DNA from: CAWBFD01 sp963788115
Lineage (GTDB): Bacteria > Actinomycetota > Thermoleophilia > Solirubrobacterales > 70-9
DNA: 64,000 bases
NCBI GenBank assembly: GCA_963788115.1
Contig: CAWBFD010000002.1
Span: forward strand, 558,001-622,000
Direction: 5' to 3'
Positions 49,793 to 56,529 of the stretch are shown here, piece by piece (within the stretch, counting starts at the first letter, position 1; each line of letters begins with the position of its first letter). The notes under the pieces were generated by a model, which was given only the letters and a program-made list of their open reading frames with translations, was not told the DNA's origin and ran no database searches. Made by a program: the position numbers and the translations under genes.

Positions 49793-50949
49793 GGAGGAGG
49801 CTCGAAGCCGGCGTCCAGGAGCGCCTGCGCGCCCGCTCCCTCGAGCAGCCCGTCGATGAAGCGCTGCGCCTCCTCGGGATTCTCGGAATCCTCGACCACC
49901 GCGGCTCCGTAGGCGACTTCGGGCTGCAGCATGGGCGGCAGCTCGATCGCGTCGAGCGCACCGTCGGTCGCGACGACGTCCGTGACGTAGACGAACCCGG
50001 CATCCACGGCGCCCTGGGTGAGCTTGCCGACGATGCCGGCGACGTCGGGCTCCTCCGAGCGGACGTTGGCGAGGATGGCCTCCCTCTCCGCAGGACCCAG
50101 CCGGGCCAGCACCTCGTGGGTGTAGTCGCCGACCGGCACCCCCTCCTCGCCGATCGCGAGGGCGAGGCCCTCGGCCGAGAGATCGTCGAGCGAGCGGACC
50201 TGATCGGACTCGGCCGGCACGGCGAGCACCAGGCGATTGCTGGCGAACACAACCGGGGTTTCCACGAGGCCGTCAGCGTGCAGCTCCTCGGGCAGGCTGG
50301 TGTTGGCCGCCGCGTACACGTCCGGTCGCACCCCCTGGCGGATCTGCGCCGCAAGCTCGTCGGACCCGGCGAACGACTGCTTCGCGTCGAAGCCCTCTTC
50401 CTCCGCATAGACGGTGAACGCCGGCTCGAGGGATGAGGCGGCGGAGACGATCAGCTCGCCGCCGTTCGCGGTGGCCTCCGCATCGTCGTCATCGCCGCCG
50501 CAGCCGGCGAGCGCGGCGGCGAGCGACGAGCGAGGGCGAGCGCCCGCCTCGCCCTCGCCGTCCCGATCGACCATCACCGAGGTGGCCTTTACCGTGGCCG
50601 TGGCGGGGACCCCTGGCGCGAGCCCCAGCTCCTCGACCGCGTCGCGGGTGATCGCTGCCGTCACCAGGTGCGGCCCCGCCTCGATCTCGACCAGGGCCAT
50701 GACCCCCTCGACCTCGACTGAGCGCACCACCCCCGGAAACCGGTTGCGGGCCGAGAACGTGTCGCCCGCCTGGTGACGGCGAGGATGACTGGAGAGCCTC
50801 TCGACCTCGGCGGCTGTGACCCTGCGCCGGTTCGCCGAGTCCCGGACCGTTCGCAGCTTTCCCTCGCGCTCCCAGCGCCGCAGCGTGTCCTGACTGACCC
50901 CGATTGCCCGGGCGGCCTCCCCGAGCAGCAGTCCCTCTCCGGTCGACAT
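49789..50949 (-). CDS. modA: Fusion of MerR-like DNA-binding domain, TOBE/MOP domain and ModA molybdate-binding protein
   Basis: This single 386-residue frame joins three parts. Residues 1-55 are a MerR/excisionase-type helix-turn-helix (Glu-Ala-Ala-Arg-Ala-Ile-Gly-Val-Ser-Gln-Asp-Thr-Leu-Arg-Arg-Trp-Glu-Arg-Glu-Gly). About 65-130 is a MOP/TOBE molybdate-binding domain (Ser-Ala-Arg-Asn-Arg-Phe-Pro-Gly-Val-Val). About 150-386 is ModA (Leu-Ile-Val-Ser-Ala-Ala-Ser-Ser-Leu, Phe-Ala-Gly-Ser-Asp-Glu-Leu). Between them lies a poor lipoprotein-like signal (Ser-Leu-Ala-Ala-Ala-Leu-Ala-Gly-Cys-Gly-Gly-Asp) with too short a hydrophobic core. The parts are normally two genes, regulator then modA, so this is a true fusion or the result of a lost or gained base that merged them. 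Confidence 0.8.
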   Translation of the reverse strand: MSTGEGLLLGEAARAIGVSQDTLRRWEREGKLRTVRDSANRRRVTAAEVERLSSHPRRHQAGDTFSARNRFPGVVRSVEVEGVMALVEIEAGPHLVTAAITRDAVEELGLAPGVPATATVKATSVMVDRDGEGEAGARPRSSLAAALAGCGGDDDDAEATANGGELIVSAASSLEPAFTVYAEEEGFDAKQSFAGSDELAAQIRQGVRPDVYAAANTSLPEELHADGLVETPVVFASNRLVLAVPAESDQVRSLDDLSAEGLALAIGEEGVPVGDYTHEVLARLGPAEREAILANVRSEEPDVAGIVGKLTQGAVDAGFVYVTDVVATDGALDAIELPPMLQPEVAYGAAVVEDSENPEEAQRFIDGLLEGAGAQALLDAGFEPPP

Positions 50950-50972
50950 TTGCCTAAGTATTACCTATGCAA
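50950..50972. promoter_or_regulatory. 23-base palindrome at the mod operon start
   Basis: The sequence has the symmetric form TTGCnTAnGTAnTACnTAnGCAA and touches the modA-fusion start codon. On the minus strand it contains TAATAC, 8 bases before the ATG, so promoter and operator coincide and the message may be leaderless. It is a good candidate for autoregulation by the DNA-binding/TOBE domain. Confidence 0.65.
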
Positions 50973-51162
50973 GCGCATTCGGCCTGCCCGGAACCGGGTG
51001 TCCGCGATGATCACGCTCGAACGGCACTATGAGCGAGGGCCACGAACAAGCGGAAAGCCATGTATGCCATGCAGAACCCCCAGTTCGTCCGACGGGCCCT
51101 TGCTGTTGAGGGCGTGGGGGCGTCGCGGGGCCACGATGTGGAGGGAGCGGTAGCGTTCCGCC

Positions 51163-51402
51163 ATGCCCGACGAACCCGACATGTCCGCCGAGGAGTTCAT
51201 CGAGGCGTTCGCGGCTCAGATCGGCACCGAGCCGCCGGACCGAGAGCGGTTCGGCGCGATCCTGAAGCTGGCGGCGACCGCCGCTCATGGCTCGGAGCGC
51301 ACCGCGGCTCCGGTCGCGTGCTACCTGGCGGGCCTCACCGGACGCCCGCTGGCCGAGCTCGACGAGATCGCGCAGAGAATCGGGGCCGAGGAGCCGCGCT
51401 AA
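51163..51402 (+). CDS. Small DUF6457-like protein next to mobA
   Basis: This 79-residue helical protein has an acidic N-terminus, Glu-Glu-Phe-Ile-Glu-Ala-Phe-Ala, then Ile-Leu-Lys-Leu-Ala-Ala-Thr-Ala-Ala-His-Gly-Ser-Glu-Arg and Cys-Tyr-Leu-Ala-Gly-Leu-Thr-Gly-Arg, the pattern of DUF6457, a small family that recurs beside molybdopterin genes. The role is unknown. It converges with mobA and overlaps its stop by four bases. The 190 bases upstream to the mod palindrome show no clear signal. Confidence 0.72.
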   Translation: MPDEPDMSAEEFIEAFAAQIGTEPPDRERFGAILKLAATAAHGSERTAAPVACYLAGLTGRPLAELDEIAQRIGAEEPR

Positions 51403-51996
51403 CTGGCGGCGAGCAGCCTCTCTGCCCTGGCGAGATCGTCGGGTGTGTTGACGTTCGCGAGCAGCCGGCCGGGGTCGCCGAAGCGCAGCAGTTCCTCCTC
51501 CCCCACATAGCGCGCGCCGATCGCCTCGACCGCCGCGACCAGGGACCGTTCGGCTGCGAGCGCGGCAGCGAGCGAGCTCCCTGAGCTCCGGGGAGTACCG
51601 CGCGAACATCGGGTGAACGCGGCCGCCGGCCCGCGGCACCGCGAGCGGCTCGGCGAGGGACGCCAACCAGCCGGCAAGCTCGGCCGTGACGAATGGCAGG
51701 TCGCAGCCGCACGCCAGAACCGGACCTCCGGCGCGGTGGAGTGCCTCGAGGATCCCCGCCAGCGGATGTCGTGGCTCAGCGGCCTCCAGCCACGGCTCGC
51801 GGTCGAGCGGGGGTAGCTCGGTGTCCGGCTTGGCGATCACCACGGGCCGAAGCCCCGCCGCCTCCAGCGCCGCCAGCGGATATGTGATCAGTGGCCGGCC
51901 CGCGAGCGGTGCGGTGGCCTTGGCCCCTCCGAGTCGCGAGCCCGCGCCGCCGGCGAGCACGCAGGCGCGGGCGGTCGGGGATGATTCGGGGGCCAT
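51399..51996 (-). pseudogene. mobA: Molybdenum cofactor guanylyltransferase MobA, frameshifted as sequenced
   Basis: The gene encodes MobA, which adds GMP to molybdopterin. The start is clear: Ala-Gly-Gly-Ala-Gly-Ser-Arg-Leu-Gly-Gly-Ala-Lys (nucleotide-binding loop), Gly-Arg-Pro-Leu-Ile, and Cys-Gly-Cys-Asp-Leu-Pro-Phe-Val (metal-binding Asp). The frame is lost after Tyr-Ser-Pro-Glu-Leu-Arg-Glu-Leu. Dropping one base at 51571-51577 (the repetitive GCTCGCTCGC on the coding strand) restores Leu-Ala-Ala-Ala-Leu-Ala-Ala-Glu-Arg-Ser and continues to Asn-Val-Asn-Thr-Pro-Asp-Asp-Leu, the conserved MobA end, with stop at 51399. Unshifted, the frame runs 430 bases past this into other genes. One extra base, mutation or sequencing error. 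Confidence 0.85.
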
Positions 51997-52049
51997 GGAG
52001 CAGCTTCCTGGATTGCTAGTGGTCGACTAGGGCGAAGGCGACCCTAACC

Positions 52050-53294
52050 GTGCCGCAGCGAAAGCCGCCTCTGGCGGTCGACCGAGCCGTCGACATCGTC
52101 CGCGCTGAGGCTCGGCGGCTGGGTACCGAAACCGTGCCGTTGAACGAGGGTTTGGCACGGGTGCTCGGCGAGCCGGCGCGAAGCGCCGATGACGTTCCGC
52201 CGTTCGACAACTCGGCCATGGACGGCTTCGCGGTCAGGGCCGCCGACACCGCCGGAGCCAGCTCCGAGACCCCGATCGAGCTGCGCCTGGTGGGCGAGTC
52301 GCGAGCCGGCGTCCCGGCCGATCGGCCGGTCGGCCCCGGCGAGGCGATACGGATCTCGACCGGGGCGATGCTCCCGGGGGAAGCCGACGCCGTGGTCCGG
52401 ATGGAGGAGGCGGACGTTGCGGGCGACGCCGTCGCCGTGCGGACCGCGGTCGATTCCGGCCACGACGCCCGGCGTGCCGGCGAGGATGTCCGCGCCGGCG
52501 AGGAGGTGGTCGCCGCCGGCACTCGTCTCGGCCCCGCCGAGCTGGGGGTGCTGGCGTCGGTCGGGATCGATGAGGTGCCCGCGGTGCGCCGCCCCGCGGT
52601 GATCGTGCTGACCACGGGAGATGAGCTCGTGCTCGCCCGGGCCGGGCCCTGCCGCCCGGGAGGGATCCGCAACACCAACGCCTACACCGTTCCCGCGCAG
52701 GCGCGGATGGCCGGCTGCCGTGTGAGCTGGACCTCGACCGTGCCCGACGACGCCGCGGCGACCGAGCACGCGGTGCGCCTCGGGCTTGCCGCCGATCTCC
52801 TCGTGATCTGTGGAGGCGTCTCGGTCGGGCCCCATGACCACGTGAAGCAGGTGCTCGCCAAGCTCGGGGTGGTTGAGCGCTTCTGGGGGATCGCGCTGCG
52901 CCCCGGGCGGCCGACCTGGTTCGGCGTCGCCGAGCGCGACGGTCATCGCACCCTGGTATTCGGCCTGCCCGGCAACCCGGTGTCCGCGATGATCACCTTC
53001 CACCTCCTCGCCCGACCCGCGATCGAGGCCATGTTGGGGCGCACGACGGCGCCTCGCGAGCGGATTCGCGCGACGCTAGCCGAGCGCTACGAGAAGCCGC
53101 CCGGCCGGCTCCACGCCGTCCGCTGCACGCTCGAGCTCCGCGACGACGGCTGGCATGCACGGCCAACCGGTCCTCAGGGCTCACACGTACTGACCTCGAT
53201 GCTGGGGGCGGAGGCCCTGGCGATGATCGAGGCCGAGCGCGGGGACGTCGAGGCGGGCGAGACGGTGGAGGTCGAGCTCCTCAGCTACTCGTAG
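52050..53294 (+). CDS. moeA: Molybdopterin molybdotransferase MoeA
   Basis: This 414-residue enzyme inserts molybdate into molybdopterin. The MoeA pattern is present: Pro-Pro-Phe-Asp-Asn-Ser-Ala-Met-Asp-Gly-Phe-Ala near residue 50, Ile-Ser-Thr-Gly-Ala-Met-Leu-Pro, Thr-Thr-Gly-Asp-Glu-Leu-Val, Gly-Gly-Val-Ser-Val-Gly and Gly-Leu-Pro-Gly-Asn-Pro-Val-Ser-Ala-Met. The start is GTG with AGGGCGAAGG upstream. It is divergent from mobA, and its end overlaps the convergent moaD-moaE fusion by 14 bases. Confidence 0.95.
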   Translation: MPQRKPPLAVDRAVDIVRAEARRLGTETVPLNEGLARVLGEPARSADDVPPFDNSAMDGFAVRAADTAGASSETPIELRLVGESRAGVPADRPVGPGEAIRISTGAMLPGEADAVVRMEEADVAGDAVAVRTAVDSGHDARRAGEDVRAGEEVVAAGTRLGPAELGVLASVGIDEVPAVRRPAVIVLTTGDELVLARAGPCRPGGIRNTNAYTVPAQARMAGCRVSWTSTVPDDAAATEHAVRLGLAADLLVICGGVSVGPHDHVKQVLAKLGVVERFWGIALRPGRPTWFGVAERDGHRTLVFGLPGNPVSAMITFHLLARPAIEAMLGRTTAPRERIRATLAERYEKPPGRLHAVRCTLELRDDGWHARPTGPQGSHVLTSMLGAEALAMIEAERGDVEAGETVEVELLSYS

Positions 53295-53985
53295 ACGGGG
53301 CGTCCGGAGAGCTCGCGCCGCCGGGAGGGGCTGCGCCCTCGACCCAGGCGGCGTGTTCGCCGTCATCCTCCGCGGTCACCTCACGCTTCCAGATCGGGGC
53401 CTCCGCCTTGATCCGGTCGATCGCCTCACGCGCCCCGGCGAACGCCTCGGCGCGGTGCGCCGCTGAGACCGCGATGATCACGCTGGGCTCGCCCAGCGGG
53501 ACCTCGCCCACCCGGTGCTCGGCTGCGGCAGCCTCCAGCCCGTGCCGCTCGACCGCCTCGGACAGGATCAGCCGCATCCGTTGCTCCGCCATCGCCGCGT
53601 ATGCCTCGTACTCGAGGCGCGGCACCTCGCGGGTGGTGCCGGCAAACGTGACGGTCGCCCCGGCCGCAGGACTCCGCACAACCGCCGCCAGCCGCTCGAG
53701 CTGGAGCGGCGCGTCGGTGACCCGGGCGTGGACGGCCGCCCCGCCGCTCACCGGGGGGATCAAGGCCACCTCATCGCCATCCGCCAAGGCGGCGTCGTCA
53801 CGCACGTACTCACGGTTCAGGGCGATCCCGACCGGCATGCGCTCGAGCACGTCCGCGAGCCCGGCTCGCTCGGCCGTGGCTGCGATGGCATCACCGGCGG
53901 TCGCGCCGTCGGCGAGGTCGAGGTCGAGGGAATCGCGCCCCGCTCGCTCGCGGAGCATCGCGAACAGCAACACCCGGACACGCAT
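53281..53985 (-). CDS. MoaD-MoaE fusion (molybdopterin synthase, both subunits)
   Basis: This 234-residue protein joins MoaD (1-82, ubiquitin-like: Arg-Val-Leu-Leu-Phe-Ala-Met-Leu-Arg-Glu, ending Pro-Pro-Val-Ser-Gly-Gly) to MoaE (83-about 220: Gly-Ala-Thr-Val-Thr-Phe-Ala-Gly-Thr-Thr-Arg, His-Arg-Val-Gly-Glu-Val and Ile-Trp-Lys-Arg-Glu). MoaD normally needs a free C-terminal Gly-Gly (81-82) to carry sulfur, so here the chain must be cut after Gly82 or work uncleaved. M. tuberculosis MoaX is a known precedent for such a fusion being processed. The extra Ala/Gly/Pro-rich tail is probably disordered. The start is ATG, 21 bases from the divergent moaC. Confidence 0.92.
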   Translation of the reverse strand: MRVRVLLFAMLRERAGRDSLDLDLADGATAGDAIAATAERAGLADVLERMPVGIALNREYVRDDAALADGDEVALIPPVSGGAAVHARVTDAPLQLERLAAVVRSPAAGATVTFAGTTREVPRLEYEAYAAMAEQRMRLILSEAVERHGLEAAAAEHRVGEVPLGEPSVIIAVSAAHRAEAFAGAREAIDRIKAEAPIWKREVTAEDDGEHAAWVEGAAPPGGASSPDAPSTSS

Positions 53986-54006
53986 GCGGACCTATGCTAG
54001 ATCGGC

Positions 54007-54483
54007 ATGAGCGCGGACCGCCTCAGCCATCTCGACCACACGGGTCGAGCCCGGATGGTCGATGTGGGCGACAAGTCGACGAGCGACCGCCGCGCCCGGG
54101 CCCGGGCTGTGGTCCGGATGGCCCCGGAGACGGCGGCGGCCGTGGCGAGCGGCGACGCTCCCAAAGGGGACGTGCTCGGAACCGCCCGGATCGCGGGAAT
54201 CCAAGCCGCCAAGCGCACCGCCGAGCTGATCCCGCTGGCGCATCCGCTGCCGCTCTCGTTCGTCGACATCCAAGCCGACGTCGATCCCGCCGCCGGCACG
54301 GTTGAGCTGGTGGCCGAGGCGCGCACCGTGGACCGCACCGGGGTGGAGATGGAGGCGATGGTCGCCTGCTCGGTCGCCGCGCTCACGGTGTACGACATGG
54401 TCAAGGGGCTCGAGCGCGGGGTCGCCGTGGATCGAGTCGAGCTGCTGGAGAAGTCCGGAGGGAAGAGCGACTGGCGGCGTTGA
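54007..54483 (+). CDS. moaC: Cyclic pyranopterin monophosphate synthase MoaC
   Basis: This 158-residue enzyme acts after MoaA. The signatures are all present: Met-Val-Asp-Val-Gly-Asp-Lys near residue 18, Lys-Gly-Asp-Val-Leu-Gly-Thr-Ala-Arg-Ile-Ala-Gly-Ile, Ile-Pro-Leu-Ala-His-Pro-Leu-Pro-Leu, Gly-Val-Glu-Met-Glu-Ala-Met and Tyr-Asp-Met-Val-Lys. The start ATG is 8 bases after a TATGCT -10-like box, so it may be leaderless. The stop overlaps the mogA start. Confidence 0.97.
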   Translation: MSADRLSHLDHTGRARMVDVGDKSTSDRRARARAVVRMAPETAAAVASGDAPKGDVLGTARIAGIQAAKRTAELIPLAHPLPLSFVDIQADVDPAAGTVELVAEARTVDRTGVEMEAMVACSVAALTVYDMVKGLERGVAVDRVELLEKSGGKSDWRR

Positions 54484-54962
54484 GGGCGGCGGTGATCACC
54501 GTGAGCACGTCGAAGGCGGCCGGGACTGGCGAGGATGAGAGCGGCGCACTCCTGCGCAAGTGGGTCGAGGGCCTTGGGCTGGAGCTGGCGGGCAGCGAGG
54601 TGATCCCTGACGACGAGGAGAGGATCCGGGACCGGCTCCGGTACTGGGCCGACGATCATCGCTGCACGCTGATCGCAACCACCGGCGGCACCGGGTTCAC
54701 CCCGTCCGACCGCACGCCCGAGGCGACCCGCTCCTTGATCGAGCGCGAGGCCCCGGGCATCGGCGAGGCGATGCGCGCCGCGTCCCGCGAACACACGCCG
54801 CATTGGATGCTCTCGCGCGCGTTGGCCGGAATCCGCGGCGCCACCCTGATCGTCAACTTCCCGGGGAACCCCAAGGCGATCGCCGAGACCGCCGACGCCC
54901 TGGCCGAGGCCCTCCCGCACGGGCTGCGCCTGCTCGCCGGGGAGCACGACCCGCACCGCTAG
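54480..54962 (+). CDS. mogA: Molybdopterin adenylyltransferase, MogA/MoaB family
   Basis: This 160-residue protein begins at TTG, overlapping the moaC stop (TTGA). It adenylates molybdopterin before metal insertion by MoeA. Motifs are Ile-Thr-Val-Ser-Thr-Ser, Ile-Pro-Asp-Asp-Glu-Glu-Arg-Ile, Thr-Thr-Gly-Gly-Thr-Gly-Phe-Thr-Pro-Ser-Asp-Arg-Thr-Pro-Glu-Ala and Asn-Phe-Pro-Gly-Asn-Pro-Lys-Ala. MoaB-like proteins share this fold, so the symbol is not certain. Confidence 0.93.
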   Translation: MRAAVITVSTSKAAGTGEDESGALLRKWVEGLGLELAGSEVIPDDEERIRDRLRYWADDHRCTLIATTGGTGFTPSDRTPEATRSLIEREAPGIGEAMRAASREHTPHWMLSRALAGIRGATLIVNFPGNPKAIAETADALAEALPHGLRLLAGEHDPHR

Positions 54963-55043
54963 GGCTGGCTCGCCGCCAGCCCCGCGCGCAAGCGGGCCGC
55001 CGACGACGGCCGAAGAAGGGCACTTAACCGATAGGTGACGACG

Positions 55044-55068
55044 GTTTGGTTCTGATCGCCTAGGGTAT
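55044..55068 (+). promoter_or_regulatory. SigB-type promoter of sulfotransferase gene
   Basis: GTTTGG (55044-55049), 13 bases, GGGTAT (55063-55068). The GTG start is nine bases later, so the transcript is probably leaderless; no ribosome site is visible. Confidence 0.65.
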
Positions 55069-55077
55069 GCGTACGCA

Positions 55078-56061
55078 GTGCTTCACCCGGACCCACCGCG
55101 GAGGGCACGTGCGCCGCTCGATCTCGGCGAGGGGCAGCGGCTTGCCTGGATCATGGGCTCCTCCCGCAGCGGCAGCACCTGGCTCCTGAGAATGCTCGCC
55201 GACACGGACCGCGTCGCACCGGTCGACGACCCCCACATCGGGCACCATCTCGGCGTCTGGAGGCCGATCCCGCTGGCCTGGGCGGCAGCGAGCGTGGTGC
55301 CTGATCTGACGACGCTCACCGAGGTCAAGCGGGACAAGCCCGATTACTTCTTCTCCGATCGGTATCGCGACGCCTGGATGCCGGCGCTGCGCGATCTGAT
55401 CGCCGCCCGGTTCGGGGTCCAGGCCGCCGAGCTCGCCGCGGAGCGATCGATCGCTGAGCCGACCGTCGTGGTCAAGGAACCGGGGTCCCACGCGGCGGAT
55501 CTCCTGCTCGACCTGTTCCCGAAGTCGCACCTGATCTTCCTGTTGCGGGATGGTCGCGACGTCGTCGACTCCTGGGTGGACGCCTACCAGAGCGGTTCGT
55601 GGGCGCAGGAGGAGGGGGCGTTCCCTGTTGCCTCGCACGGCCGCCTCGCGTTGGTTCGGTGGCTGGCGAGCGTCTGGCTCTTCCGGACGCAGGCGGTGCA
55701 GCGGGCGTTCGCGCGCCATCACCCGTTCCGGCGCGTGCTGATCCGGTACGAGGATCTGCTCGCCGACCCCGCGAGCGAGCTGGGGCGCGTCGCGAAGGTG
55801 CTCGGGCTCGAGATGGAGGTGGATCGGCTGCGGGAGATCGGCGCGAGGCGCGAGTTCGACCAGGTCTCGACGAGCGAGCGGGGCGGGGGCAAGGCCGTCA
55901 GGGCCGCCAACCCGGGGAGCTGGCGTCGAAACCTGTCCGCGGTCGAGCGAGGCGAGATGATGAGCATCATCGGGGACAAGGTCGCCGAGCTGGGATATCT
56001 CGACGGGAGCGCTCGAACCGCGCGGCGGCGGGCGGAGCGCGCCGCCGCGCTCGCGGCCTGA
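55078..56061 (+). CDS. Sulfotransferase family protein
   Basis: This protein of about 327 residues has Trp-Ile-Met-Gly-Ser-Ser-Arg-Ser-Gly-Ser-Thr-Trp-Leu-Leu-Arg-Met-Leu near residue 24-40, the PAPS-binding (P-loop-like) motif of sulfotransferases. Val-Lys-Glu-Pro-Gly-Ser follows, then Leu-Leu-Arg-Asp-Gly-Arg-Asp-Val-Val-Asp-Ser near 160, another family signature. The C-terminal 20 residues are Arg/Ala-rich. The acceptor (sugar, lipid or protein) is unknown. The gene is transcribed alone from a SigB-type promoter with a probable leaderless GTG start, pointing to surface modification under stress. Confidence 0.85.
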   Translation: MLHPDPPRRARAPLDLGEGQRLAWIMGSSRSGSTWLLRMLADTDRVAPVDDPHIGHHLGVWRPIPLAWAAASVVPDLTTLTEVKRDKPDYFFSDRYRDAWMPALRDLIAARFGVQAAELAAERSIAEPTVVVKEPGSHAADLLLDLFPKSHLIFLLRDGRDVVDSWVDAYQSGSWAQEEGAFPVASHGRLALVRWLASVWLFRTQAVQRAFARHHPFRRVLIRYEDLLADPASELGRVAKVLGLEMEVDRLREIGARREFDQVSTSERGGGKAVRAANPGSWRRNLSAVERGEMMSIIGDKVAELGYLDGSARTARRRAERAAALAA

Positions 56062-56161
56062 GCCACAGCGGCGGTAGGTATCATCCCTGGCGGCCCCCAG
56101 GGAAGGGTCCACGTGTGGGGGCTACATGCCTCGCTTGTCAACTGCCCCGCCAGAGGAGTCG

Positions 56162-56518
56162 ATGATCGCCGAATTCAGAGTTGAAGTCCAAAGGCTGGAC
56201 GACGGCATCCATGCCTTCACGGTGGCCGGCGAGCTCGATCAGGCGACCGCGCCCGGGCTGAGCGGGCCGCTGATGGAAGCGGCCGAGTCCGACGGGGACT
56301 CGGTGTTGATTGACTTCAAGGAGTGCGAGTTCATCGACTCAACCGGACTGGCCGTCCTGGTGGAGGCGCGCGAGCGCATCCGGGATGGCGATGGGCGGTT
56401 GTTCAGCATCTGCTGCGCGAACACGCAGGTCCGACGTCTCCTGGAGATCACCGGTATCGACCGCACGATGGCTCTCCACGAGAGCCGCGAAGAGGCGCTG
56501 GCCGCGCTGCGTGGCTGA
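56162..56518 (+). CDS. STAS-domain anti-anti-sigma factor-like protein (third)
   Basis: This 118-residue STAS protein has Val-Ala-Gly-Glu-Leu-Asp-Gln-Ala near residue 22 and Cys-Glu-Phe-Ile-Asp-Ser-Thr-Gly-Leu near 58, the Ser being the phosphorylation site. It ends in a coiled helix after Ile-Asp-Arg-Thr-Met. The ATG at 56162 follows GAGGAG. It is close in pattern to the STAS proteins at 39730 and 45205 and like them has no kinase gene beside it. Confidence 0.87.
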   Translation: MIAEFRVEVQRLDDGIHAFTVAGELDQATAPGLSGPLMEAAESDGDSVLIDFKECEFIDSTGLAVLVEARERIRDGDGRLFSICCANTQVRRLLEITGIDRTMALHESREEALAALRG

Positions 56519-56529
56519 TCGCTCCAGGC

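Noticed and set aside
50965..51398. Extension of the mobA frame to 50965
   Set aside because: It is read-through after the frameshift; its sequence is a shadow of the DUF6457-like gene and the intergenic region.
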